Source: an uncultured Chromatiales bacterium (GTDB taxonomy: Bacteria; Pseudomonadota; Gammaproteobacteria; Steroidobacterales; BM003). From it: 33,914 nt of DNA. Positions 16,955 through 24,235 of this stretch are shown here, in pieces. Under the pieces are notes generated by a model. It was not told where the DNA came from. It saw nothing but the letters and a program-made list of their open reading frames with translations, and ran no database searches. The first letter of the stretch is position 1; every line of letters starts with the position of its first letter. Location of the stretch: positions 1 to 33,914 of the forward strand of contig CAKZML010000009.1 of the NCBI GenBank assembly GCA_937128475.1. The letters are read 5' to 3'. The translations under genes were made by a program, and so were the position numbers.

Positions 16955-17387
16955 CATCTTGAATTCTAGGCGCATCTTTAGGGCGCATCCGTGCAGGGGC
17001 AGAAGACATCCTGTGTAAATCCTTTTACCGAGGTCCGAGCCATTTCTTAGCTTGCCCTAATTTAGACCTTTCTAATTTCGTGATGCAATCCGTACTTTCC
17101 CTAGTGCGCCACCGAAGCTCCATTGGATCGATTCCAGCTAGCAAATCACTCACACCCATCCTGACCACCCATTGCATTCGCAACAGGTCAGCCAAAACCC
17201 CCTTTTCCCTTCACACACCAGCCTGGGCGGCGCCCTCGAAACATTCGCCTCTTGTCAGAACAGACTTGATATGAAGAGCATTAATCCGCCATTCTGTTCG
17301 TCCTGAATGATCAAAGCCGGTGGCGCGCTGACCATCAGGCAAGTACATTGAAAAGCCTTGGCGAAATTCTGTGGAGACGGACAAGCA
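16955..17387. promoter_or_regulatory. Divergent intergenic region and cytochrome leader
   Basis: This region of over 400 bp separates the cytochrome (minus) from dsrE2 (plus) and must hold both promoters. On the minus strand GUAAA-AGGA-UUUAC (17028-17015) is a small hairpin. It is followed by three related stretches (GATGCGCCC, GATGCGCCT and GATGGGACGCC) leading into the terminator. I could not find a convincing FNR, sigma54, GEMM or other known riboswitch signature. Confidence 0.4.
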
Positions 17388-17912
17388 ATGAGTGATGCTC
17401 ATATCGACAACAGCCCGGTCAACCCGGCGAAACCAGCCAAAAGCATGTCGATCATCGTTACCAAGGGAACCCTGGACTGGGCCTACCCTCCATTCATCCT
17501 GGCCACCACTGCGGCGGCCATGGGCATGAATGTAAGCATGTTCTTCACATTCTATGGTCTGCCGCTGTTACTCAAGGACCTGGATCTAAAACTATCTCCC
17601 CTGGGTAATCCGGCCATGAAAATGCCCCTGGCCGGCATGCACATGGGTATGCCAAATATGGCATCGATGATTCCCGGAGTAGATGCGGCAGCCTCAACCA
17701 TGATGAAAAACCTGATGAACAAGAAGGGAATCGCCTCTATCCAGGAACTTCGCGAACTTGCCCTGGATGCAGAGGTTAGACTGATCGCCTGCCAGATGAC
17801 CATGGACCTGTTTGAATACGGCCTGGATGACATGATCCAGGGACCCGAACTTGGCGGAGCGGCCACCTATATCGAAGTCGCCAGCGGCTGCGACATCAAT
17901 CTCTTCGTATAA
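17388..17912 (+). CDS. dsrE2: DsrE2-type sulfur-trafficking protein (DsrE/F/H-like)
   Basis: The 174-aa product starts at ATG 17388; the upstream in-frame TTG at 17358 is less likely. A polar N-terminus is followed by the DsrE-like fold: MSIIVTKGTLDWAYPPFILA, then AAAMGMNVSMFFTFYGL, with a Met-rich loop (KMPLAGMHMGMPNM). The C-terminal part RLIACQMTMDLF has the conserved cysteine, followed by GGAATYIEVASGCDINLFV. DsrE2 proteins are membrane-associated partners of TusA and rhodanese in sulfur-oxidising and dissimilatory sulfur metabolism. They are thought to relay protein-bound persulfide sulfur. The tusA gene 52 nt downstream fits. A small hairpin (17923-17941) lies between them. Confidence 0.88.
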   Translation: MSDAHIDNSPVNPAKPAKSMSIIVTKGTLDWAYPPFILATTAAAMGMNVSMFFTFYGLPLLLKDLDLKLSPLGNPAMKMPLAGMHMGMPNMASMIPGVDAAASTMMKNLMNKKGIASIQELRELALDAEVRLIACQMTMDLFEYGLDDMIQGPELGGAATYIEVASGCDINLFV

Positions 17913-17964
17913 CCCCCCTACTCTCTGGACACCAACCAGAGACAACGCTTGGTGACAAATAACG

Positions 17965-18192
17965 ATGGCAGACAAAGTTCTGGACGCAAAGGGATTGAGC
18001 TGCCCCTTGCCAATTCTGAAAAGCAAAAAAGCCCTTCAAAATGTGGCCCCGGGAGGAACCCTGGAGGTCCTGGCGACTGACCCGGGATCAGTGGCCGACT
18101 TCGCGGCATTTTGCCGAATGACCGGTCATGAACTCCTTGAGTCCGAATCGGCGGACGGGATATTCAGATTTCTTATCAGGCGTCACCCCTGA
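17965..18192 (+). CDS. tusA: TusA-family sulfur carrier protein
   Basis: The protein has 75 aa, the standard TusA length. Near the N-terminus is LDAKGLSCPLPILKSKKAL, with the CPxP motif and sulfur-carrying C13. The remainder (GTLEVLATDPGS, then a final RFLIRRHP) matches the two-layer TusA fold. TusA carries persulfide sulfur between a desulfurase or rhodanese and acceptors such as DsrE proteins. Here it follows dsrE2 and precedes a YeiH-family gene, suggesting sulfur oxidation or tetrathionate/thiosulfate chemistry rather than the tRNA thiolation role of E. coli TusA. GGTGAC upstream is a modest ribosome site. Confidence 0.92.
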   Translation: MADKVLDAKGLSCPLPILKSKKALQNVAPGGTLEVLATDPGSVADFAAFCRMTGHELLESESADGIFRFLIRRHP

Positions 18193-18279
18193 CAGGCCCC
18201 GGGGCTGTGAATCTGGAAGTCTCAATAACTCCCGGGCGACAGGTATACTGGAAATTGTTCAGACCACGAGTTCACCACG

Positions 18280-19335
18280 ATGACGACACTTCCCGGATTG
18301 ATGCTTGCCGTAGTTCTAGCAGTTGTCGGTAACTACCTGGCGGATCTTATTGGCGTGGATCTCATGGGATTACCCAAGAGCCCGATAAGTCCCATCATGA
18401 TGGCCATCTTGCTGGGCGTCCTGCTCAGAAATACCGTCAACCTTCCCGCTGCCGTGGAACCCGGAATCAAATTCAGCCTGCAGCGCATACTGCGGCTGGG
18501 TATTGTCCTGCTGGGTATTCGTCTCAGCCTTGGCGAAGTCGGTCTTATCGGTCTCAAAGCCCTCCCGGTTATTCTCATCACCGTGAGCGTGGCGCTGGTG
18601 GTGGTGAACTTCGTCAGCAAACGTCTTGGCCTCTCATCCCGGATGGGCATCCTGATCGCCGTGGGTACCAGTATCTGTGGAGCCACAGCCATCATGGCCA
18701 CGGCGCCCACGATCAACGCCAAGGATGACGAGGTAAGCTACTCAGTTGCCTGTATCGCCCTGTTCGGCATGGCCGCCATGCTCGCCTACCCCTTCGCTGC
18801 TCACTGGCTGTTCGCGGGGGACCCGGTCCTTAGCGGACTATTCCTGGGTACCGCGGTACATGACACCGCCCAGGTCGCCGGCGCCGGACTCGTATACCAA
18901 CAGTATTTTGGTGAACCCAGGGCCCTGGATGTCGCCACCGTGACCAAGTTAGTGAGAAACCTGGGCATGTTGATCGTCATTCCCCTGATGTCCATCCTTT
19001 ATCACCGCAAATCCAGCGAAGGCGCCAAGCCACCCGCCTGGTACAGCATGGTTCCGCTGTTCGTGATTGGCTTTGCCATGATGAGTCTGCTGCGCACCGT
19101 GGGTGACCTGGGTGAGAAACCCTTCGGATTCATGGACCCGGGACTATGGAAGTCTCTGGTGGGCTATACCAGGGACACCGCAGGCTACTGCCTGGCCATT
19201 GCCATGGCCGCAGTTGGCCTGGGAACGCGAATCTCCAACCTGCGCACTATCGGGCCCAAGCCACTGATCGCCGGACTGGTGTCCGCGTTAATCGTGGGGG
19301 CCACAAGCGCGCTGACTCTGCTGGCTTTTTACTAA
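18280..19335 (+). CDS. YeiH-family (UPF0324) membrane transporter, putative sulfate/sulfonate exporter
   Basis: The 351-aa integral membrane protein has roughly ten hydrophobic helices. Diagnostic YeiH/UPF0324 motifs are SPIMMAILLGVLLRN, LRLGIVLLGIRLSL, GTSICGATAIMATAP, FLGTAVHDTAQVAGAG and VGLGTRI. The family is usually annotated as a putative sulfate exporter, on limited experimental grounds. Its place 87 nt after tusA, on the same strand, supports export of an oxidised sulfur product. The start is the first ATG; its ribosome site is poor. It converges with the EamA gene with only 14 nt between stops. Confidence 0.87.
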   Translation: MTTLPGLMLAVVLAVVGNYLADLIGVDLMGLPKSPISPIMMAILLGVLLRNTVNLPAAVEPGIKFSLQRILRLGIVLLGIRLSLGEVGLIGLKALPVILITVSVALVVVNFVSKRLGLSSRMGILIAVGTSICGATAIMATAPTINAKDDEVSYSVACIALFGMAAMLAYPFAAHWLFAGDPVLSGLFLGTAVHDTAQVAGAGLVYQQYFGEPRALDVATVTKLVRNLGMLIVIPLMSILYHRKSSEGAKPPAWYSMVPLFVIGFAMMSLLRTVGDLGEKPFGFMDPGLWKSLVGYTRDTAGYCLAIAMAAVGLGTRISNLRTIGPKPLIAGLVSALIVGATSALTLLAFY

Positions 19336-19349
19336 ACGGCGCCCGCCGC

Positions 19350-20267
19350 CTAGCGCCTGGATCCGGCGAGAGCCACGCCCACCAGGACAACCAGCATCGC
19401 CAACCAACCCCCCGGATGTAATTTTTCGCCCAGGAAAATGCTCCCAACAACCACCGCCCACAGCGGTATCAGGTAATTCATCAGCGACAGGAAGGTCGCC
19501 CCGGCGGTTCGAATAAGCTGGAAATACACGACCGTGGCATATCCGGTGCAGAACACTCCCAGCACAACGATCGACAGCAGGGTTTGCCAACTCAGCGAGA
19601 CCCAGTCTCCCGGGGGCATGGCCCACAGGGCAGGAACGATCATGACCAGGGCAGATATACCCAACACCGCCAGGGAGGCCAGCATGGGGTCCTGAACGGG
19701 CTGCCTGCGAGCGATGATAATGGTCACGCCATAGCACACCGCCCCCAGCAGGATTCCCAACTGCCTTGGAAGTAAGCCTGGCTGCCCGGCAACCTGCTCC
19801 TGGCCCGGAGATGAGAGCAAAAACCAGATTCCCACAAAGCCGGCGATGATTCCCGCGACCTTGAGGATGCTCGCCTTTTCCCCTGGCAGGGTGAAATGCG
19901 CCAGGCCCACCACGACCAGGGGAGTAATCGACATCAGGATTCCTGTCATGCCCGATGGCACCACTTCCTGGCCCCAGGTGATGAGGCAATAGGGAATACA
20001 ATTTCCCAACACAGCAATCACCGAAAAATACGCCCAGGCCCTGGGATCCCGCGGAAGCCGTTTACCCTTGAGGCGGAATAACCCCAGTAATACCAACCAC
20101 CCCATAGACAGGCGCAGGCCCACCAGGGTGATGCCGGGCAACTCCCTTAGAGCGATGGTAATCAGGCTAAACGCCGATCCCCACAGGGCCACCAGTGTCC
20201 ATAGCAACGCCCAACTCATCCAGCCAACTCCCCGCTGGATACTTCTGTGCGAACCTGGACTATTCAT
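19350..20267 (-). CDS. EamA/DMT-family transporter
   Basis: With the start at 20267 (AGGA about 9 nt before ATG) the product has 305 aa; the open frame extends to 20366 but adds a charged tail unlikely to be translated. Ten hydrophobic helices form two EamA repeats. The first begins near WALLWTLVALWGSAFSLI and includes TWGQEVVPSGMTGILMSITP. The second includes YFQLIRTAGATFLSLMNY and PLWAVVVGSIFLGE. These are hallmarks of drug/metabolite exporters. No neighbour suggests the substrate. Confidence 0.9.
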   Translation of the reverse strand: MNSPGSHRSIQRGVGWMSWALLWTLVALWGSAFSLITIALRELPGITLVGLRLSMGWLVLLGLFRLKGKRLPRDPRAWAYFSVIAVLGNCIPYCLITWGQEVVPSGMTGILMSITPLVVVGLAHFTLPGEKASILKVAGIIAGFVGIWFLLSSPGQEQVAGQPGLLPRQLGILLGAVCYGVTIIIARRQPVQDPMLASLAVLGISALVMIVPALWAMPPGDWVSLSWQTLLSIVVLGVFCTGYATVVYFQLIRTAGATFLSLMNYLIPLWAVVVGSIFLGEKLHPGGWLAMLVVLVGVALAGSRR

Positions 20268-20389
20268 GGTCTGGCTTCCTTCCGGCACACCAATTCGAAT
20301 TTCGGGGATGTGCTGCCCGTGATCAACGGTTATTCTTGAACGCTGGCGGGATCCCGCGTTAACCATGATTGTTGCACAAGGAGCTGCAA

Positions 20390-20932
20390 ATGGGTTTGCA
20401 AATCAGTTTTGAGCTGAGCAAGGAAGACCTTCATCACCTGGCCACTCTCATGGAGCAAGCCATGGAGAAAGCAGCCTCAGCGAGCCCAGAGGCGATCCTG
20501 GCCGGTGCACACGAGGTGCTTTCGGCAAGCGAGAGCGTTTCCATGCCCGAGTTCATGCGTGAACGGCAACAGAAATTGCAGAGCCTGGTAGACATGGTGG
20601 AAGACAAGGCCTGGAATTTACCGCCAAGAGAACGACTGCGGGTCATCAGCGCCCTGGCCTATTTCGTACTGGCCGAGGATTTGATCCCGGATCATATCCC
20701 CGGGCTGGGCTTCCTGGACGATGCGATCATGATCGAACTGGTGGTTCGAGAACTGAAATACGAGTTGGAAGCCTACCTGGATTTCTGTCAGTTCCGGGAT
20801 CAACAGAAGGCGGAGCAGGACAACCCGGAAGTTTCCCGATCCAGTTGGCTGGCAAATAAGCGTGAGGCCCTGTTAGGGCGGATGGAAAAGCGCCGCAAGG
20901 CTGGCGGCCTGGGGTGGCTCAAACTTCGCTAG
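20390..20932 (+). CDS. YkvA/DUF1232 family protein
   Basis: The ATG at 20390 has a good ribosome site (AAGGAG, 6 nt), so the 180-aa form is chosen over the TTG at 20369. Residues about 75-115 carry the DUF1232 core: LPPRERLRVISALAYFVL, then LIPDHIPGLGFLDDAIMI. In E. coli YkvA-type proteins this is a short membrane-associating helix pair. The flanking parts are charged and helical, and the tail is basic (RMEKRRK). The family function is unknown. It diverges from the EamA gene and converges with the acyl-CoA dehydrogenase gene. Confidence 0.88.
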   Translation: MGLQISFELSKEDLHHLATLMEQAMEKAASASPEAILAGAHEVLSASESVSMPEFMRERQQKLQSLVDMVEDKAWNLPPRERLRVISALAYFVLAEDLIPDHIPGLGFLDDAIMIELVVRELKYELEAYLDFCQFRDQQKAEQDNPEVSRSSWLANKREALLGRMEKRRKAGGLGWLKLR

Positions 20933-20952
20933 AGTCAGTCACAAGAGAACAT

Positions 20953-20981
20953 GAAGCGGCCCGGTTTACCCGGGCCGCTTC
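20953..20981. terminator. Shared terminator hairpin of two convergent genes
   Basis: GAAGCGGCCCGG pairs perfectly with CCGGGCCGCTTC (12 bp, 5-nt loop). U tracts are poor on both sides, but the position between two convergent stops fits. Confidence 0.65.
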
Positions 20982-20988
20982 CGTTGTA

Positions 20989-22776
20989 TCAGAACATCTC
21001 TTCTGTCATCGCCATGGTGCTTCCAGGACCGGCCTTCACGGTGGCCAGGTGTCCCAGGGTACGCGGAAGCTGGTGCTCGGCAAAGAAGCGCGCGGTGTAC
21101 AGCTTGGCCTGGTAGAACTCGACTTCATCGGTTCCTGCATCCAGGTGCTTGCTGGCCAGCAGCGCTGCACGAGCCATCTGCCATCCACCACACACGTATC
21201 CAGTGATCATCAACATATTCACGGCTGCCGCGAACGGCACGTTGATATCAGTCTGGAAGTTAGCGAACAGCCACTTGGTCCCTTCTTCCATGTTATCCAC
21301 ACCCACGGCCAGGGAGGCGGCGATCGCCTTCACGTCATCATTAGTCGAGGCTGCCGCTTCAGCCACGGTCTGGCGCATCTCGCCAATCAGCAAGCCCATT
21401 GACTTGCCCTTGTCCCGTAACAGCTTGCGCCCAACAAAGTCGGTTGCCTGGATGCCGGTAGTGCCTTCATAAATCGTGGTGATTCGAGCATCCCGGAAGA
21501 ACTGGGCAGCGCCGGTCTCTTCCACATAGCCCATGCCGCCATGAACCTGGATACCCAGAGAGGTCAGTTCCTGTGACATCTCGGTACACCAGCCCTTGAT
21601 CACCGGAGTCATCAGGTCTACCCGGGCAATCGCGGCATCACGATCTTCTTTCTCGGGGCTCTTGTGATGACGATCCAGGTCCGCGCCCGTGACATAGGCT
21701 ATGGCTCGCATGGCCTCGTTGGTTGAGCGCATCAACATCAACATACGACGCACATCGGGATGACGAATGATGGGGCCGCGTTCCTTGTAACCAGGACCTG
21801 CGCCCTGGATACGCTCTTTCGCGTAGCTTGCCGCTTTCTGGTAAGCCCTCTCAGACACAGCCAGGCCTTCAAGGCCCACGCCCAGGCGGGCATGATTCAT
21901 CATGGTGAACATGGCAGCCAGTCCCTGGTTGGGCTGACCGACCAGGTAACCCACAGATCCCTTGGTATCGCCAAAGCTCATCACACAGGTCGGGCTGGCA
22001 TGGATTCCCAACTTGTGTTCAACGGAAATCGGAACCACGTCATTGAGTTCACCGGAATTGCCGTCTGCATCCAGCTGTAACTTGGGTACCAGGAACAATG
22101 AAATGCCACGCACACCTTCAGGGGCGTCAGGCAGTCTCGCCAACACAAGGTGAGCGATATTTTCGGCGTAATCGTGGTCGCCCCAGGTGATGAACACTTT
22201 CTGCCCGCTTACCAGGTAGTGATCACCTTCGGGAACAGCCTTGCTGCTCACCACAGATAGATCCGACCCTGCCTGGGATTCGGTCAGGTTCATGGTTGCC
22301 GCCCACTCACCGGAAACCAGCTTGGGCAGGAACATCGCCTTCAACTCGTCGGTTGCGTGAGCCTCAATGGCACGAATAGCACCCTGGGTAAGCAAGGGGC
22401 ACAAGGAAAATGCCAGGTTGGCAGATTGGAGCATTTCTTCAATGGCAATTCCCAGCAGACTGGGCAAGCCCTGGCCACCGTATTCGGGATCCATTGAAAT
22501 ACCCAGCCAGCCATCCTCAACCAGGGTCTTGTATGCGGGACGAAATGCTTCGGGAGCAATAACCCGACCATCTTCAACTCGAACACCGGTTTGGTCGCCA
22601 ATCCAATTGGTAGGAGCAACGATATCGCCTGCAACCTGGGCGGCGCCTTCGATAATCGCTTCTACCATGTCCGGAGACGCTTCTTCGTAACCCGGTAAGG
22701 CAGCCACGTTTTCAAAGTTTGCCAACTCATTGATTGCAAACAACATATCCCGGACGGGAGCGTTATAATCACTCAT
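20989..22776 (-). CDS. Long-form acyl-CoA dehydrogenase (DmdC/FadE-like)
   Basis: The ATG at 22776 gives 595 aa; GGAGA lies about 11 nt upstream, and the frame to 22797 would need TTG. Typical motifs are GWLGISMDPEYGGQGLP, the FAD-contact MNLTESQAGSDLS, VHGGMGYVEETGAAQFFRDARI, and the catalytic-base segment IYEGTTGIQA. The extra C-terminal domain is that of the roughly 600-aa class containing 3-methylmercaptopropionyl-CoA dehydrogenase (DmdC) and many fatty acyl enzymes. These enzymes alpha,beta-desaturate acyl-CoAs with electrons passed to ETF. The precise substrate cannot be told from motifs. A TATAGT at 22834-22829 may be its -10 box. Confidence 0.92.
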   Translation of the reverse strand: MSDYNAPVRDMLFAINELANFENVAALPGYEEASPDMVEAIIEGAAQVAGDIVAPTNWIGDQTGVRVEDGRVIAPEAFRPAYKTLVEDGWLGISMDPEYGGQGLPSLLGIAIEEMLQSANLAFSLCPLLTQGAIRAIEAHATDELKAMFLPKLVSGEWAATMNLTESQAGSDLSVVSSKAVPEGDHYLVSGQKVFITWGDHDYAENIAHLVLARLPDAPEGVRGISLFLVPKLQLDADGNSGELNDVVPISVEHKLGIHASPTCVMSFGDTKGSVGYLVGQPNQGLAAMFTMMNHARLGVGLEGLAVSERAYQKAASYAKERIQGAGPGYKERGPIIRHPDVRRMLMLMRSTNEAMRAIAYVTGADLDRHHKSPEKEDRDAAIARVDLMTPVIKGWCTEMSQELTSLGIQVHGGMGYVEETGAAQFFRDARITTIYEGTTGIQATDFVGRKLLRDKGKSMGLLIGEMRQTVAEAAASTNDDVKAIAASLAVGVDNMEEGTKWLFANFQTDINVPFAAAVNMLMITGYVCGGWQMARAALLASKHLDAGTDEVEFYQAKLYTARFFAEHQLPRTLGHLATVKAGPGSTMAMTEEMF

Positions 22777-22908
22777 CCCCTGCACTCTCCTATTCAATTG
22801 TATTCATGCCGGGCGGGCGCAAAACTCTACTATACTGCGCCGCACCATTCGGACCATCATACGCCCATCAGCCTGAGTAGGCCAAGAGGCAAATAGAATC
22901 TGGATTAT

Positions 22909-24156
22909 CTAGCCAATTCGGGTGAGAACACCCTTGAGATTGTGCTGAAGTACGGCTGTTTCGCGACCGGGTTCTTCCTGGTCACTTTCAAAGACTCGTT
23001 CTACTTCATTGACGTACTTCAGCCTGGACGAACCCACCTGGATTACGTCATTGCGACGCAGTCGGTGCTTGGTAACGGGCTTGTCATTTACCAGGGTGCC
23101 ATTGGTGCTGTGCAAATCCACCAGCAGGAGTCCGTGGGCATCAGAAAATACTACCGCGTGGTATCGACTCGCCGCAGCCGATGGAATAACCACATCGTTG
23201 CCCAGGTCCCTGCCCAGCAAAATCCGCTGACGATCCAGGGGGACTTCCTCGACAAATTGATCACGATAAGAATGCACCAGCCTGGCCCGGGCACGGATGC
23301 TTTGTTCCAGTCGGTCTGATTTGCGTCTCGCCGGGTGTTCGAGTTGTTGCGGATCCATCTCAAGATCCAGCAACTCGATCGCCAGGGCAACCTCTCTGTC
23401 CGAGACGAACAACATGCAGCGCTTCTCGGCGCATTCCATGGCAGCCTTGCACAGGCGATTGATCGCCCGGGGATTCCCGCTGCTATAACGGAACACCAGG
23501 TGCATTGCCGAGGGTGTGAAAATATCCTTGGAAGCGGAGGCACCCGACATACGCAAGCGACGCTGGATGTAGTGACCGGTTTCTTCCTCGTTCATCCGAC
23601 GAATATAGAAACGATGCCATTGCCTGTCGCCGACGGTTGAATGCAGGTTGGATTCCAGCATCTGCTCCATCTCGAGACCGCCAAGCAGGATGAAATTTAC
23701 CGCCGGAAAACCATTTTCTTCCAGGGAACCCAACCAGTGCAATTCAAGAATTTGTTCGGGGCTGAGCACGTCCACATCATCGACCAACAGAGTAAGGCAC
23801 CGGCCCTGCTGTAAATAAAGCTTACACGCCCTTTCGATATCCATATCCGAGGCTAGCGTGGCATCTACCGGCAAAAATTCCTGCAGTTCGTAGGCGATGC
23901 GTACACGAATATTGGGGGTGTTGGTACCGAGCTTCACCAGGCCTGTGACGGATCGCAGTCCCTTGAGGAACCGCTCCACTAGCATGGTTTTTCCGATGCC
24001 ATGCTCGCCAAATATAGTGACCAGGCATGCCCTGTTCCAAAGCGCATGTCCCATGAGATTCACCGCCCGACCATGCTGCTCCGAAAAGTAGCTCAGGTCG
24101 TAGTCCGATTCTGTCTCGAATGGCCCCTTTTTGAGATCAAAGAACTCTGGTCGCAC
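22909..24156 (-). CDS. ExeA-like AAA ATPase fused to a C-terminal FHA domain
   Basis: The 415-aa protein starts at GTG 24156 with GAGG just upstream. Residues 1-40 (FFDLKKGPFETESDYDLSYF) match the opening of ExeA/GspA-type ATPases. Walker A is GEHGIGKT (50-57) and Walker B is LTLLVDDVD (about 119-127). A C-terminal AAA lid with RYSSGNPRAINRLC follows. From about residue 305 is an FHA domain: LGRDLGNDVVIP, SRYHAVVF and STNGTLVND, with the phosphothreonine-binding R, S, H and N residues present. There is no transmembrane segment, unlike ExeA. No secretion or kinase gene is adjacent. It may couple ATPase activity to phosphothreonine recognition. Confidence 0.88.
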   Translation of the reverse strand: MRPEFFDLKKGPFETESDYDLSYFSEQHGRAVNLMGHALWNRACLVTIFGEHGIGKTMLVERFLKGLRSVTGLVKLGTNTPNIRVRIAYELQEFLPVDATLASDMDIERACKLYLQQGRCLTLLVDDVDVLSPEQILELHWLGSLEENGFPAVNFILLGGLEMEQMLESNLHSTVGDRQWHRFYIRRMNEEETGHYIQRRLRMSGASASKDIFTPSAMHLVFRYSSGNPRAINRLCKAAMECAEKRCMLFVSDREVALAIELLDLEMDPQQLEHPARRKSDRLEQSIRARARLVHSYRDQFVEEVPLDRQRILLGRDLGNDVVIPSAAASRYHAVVFSDAHGLLLVDLHSTNGTLVNDKPVTKHRLRRNDVIQVGSSRLKYVNEVERVFESDQEEPGRETAVLQHNLKGVLTRIG

Positions 24157-24235
24157 GGTTCCTCATCCATGTATCGGTTTTTATTTATATTCCGCTTTGG
24201 TACCTAGTCTATCCCAGACAGGCCCGGCTTGTCAG

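Noticed and set aside
16901-17009. N-terminal extension of the octaheme cytochrome to 17009, with AAAAGGA 10 nt upstream
   Set aside because: It would place the lipoprotein signal at residues about 45-67 and would be translated through the terminator stem. It is kept only as a possible leader-translation effect.
16955-17110. c-di-GMP (GEMM) or other known riboswitch before the multiheme cytochrome
   Set aside because: GEMM riboswitches are known before cytochromes in other bacteria and AGGGCAAGC looked suggestive, but the conserved core with GACGCAAAGCC and GGCCU is absent.
17250-17320. FNR-like site in the cytochrome/dsrE2 intergenic region
   Set aside because: Only half-sites (TTGAT and ATCAA) occur; none has the paired TTGAT-N4-ATCAA form.
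18196-18205. GCCCCGGGGC palindrome after tusA
   Set aside because: It has no loop and no U tract, so it is not a terminator; such GC palindromes are expected by chance at this GC content.
22829-22857. Sigma70 promoter for the acyl-CoA dehydrogenase gene
   Set aside because: TATAGT is acceptable as a -10, but no -35 hexamer better than three of six matches is found at normal spacing.
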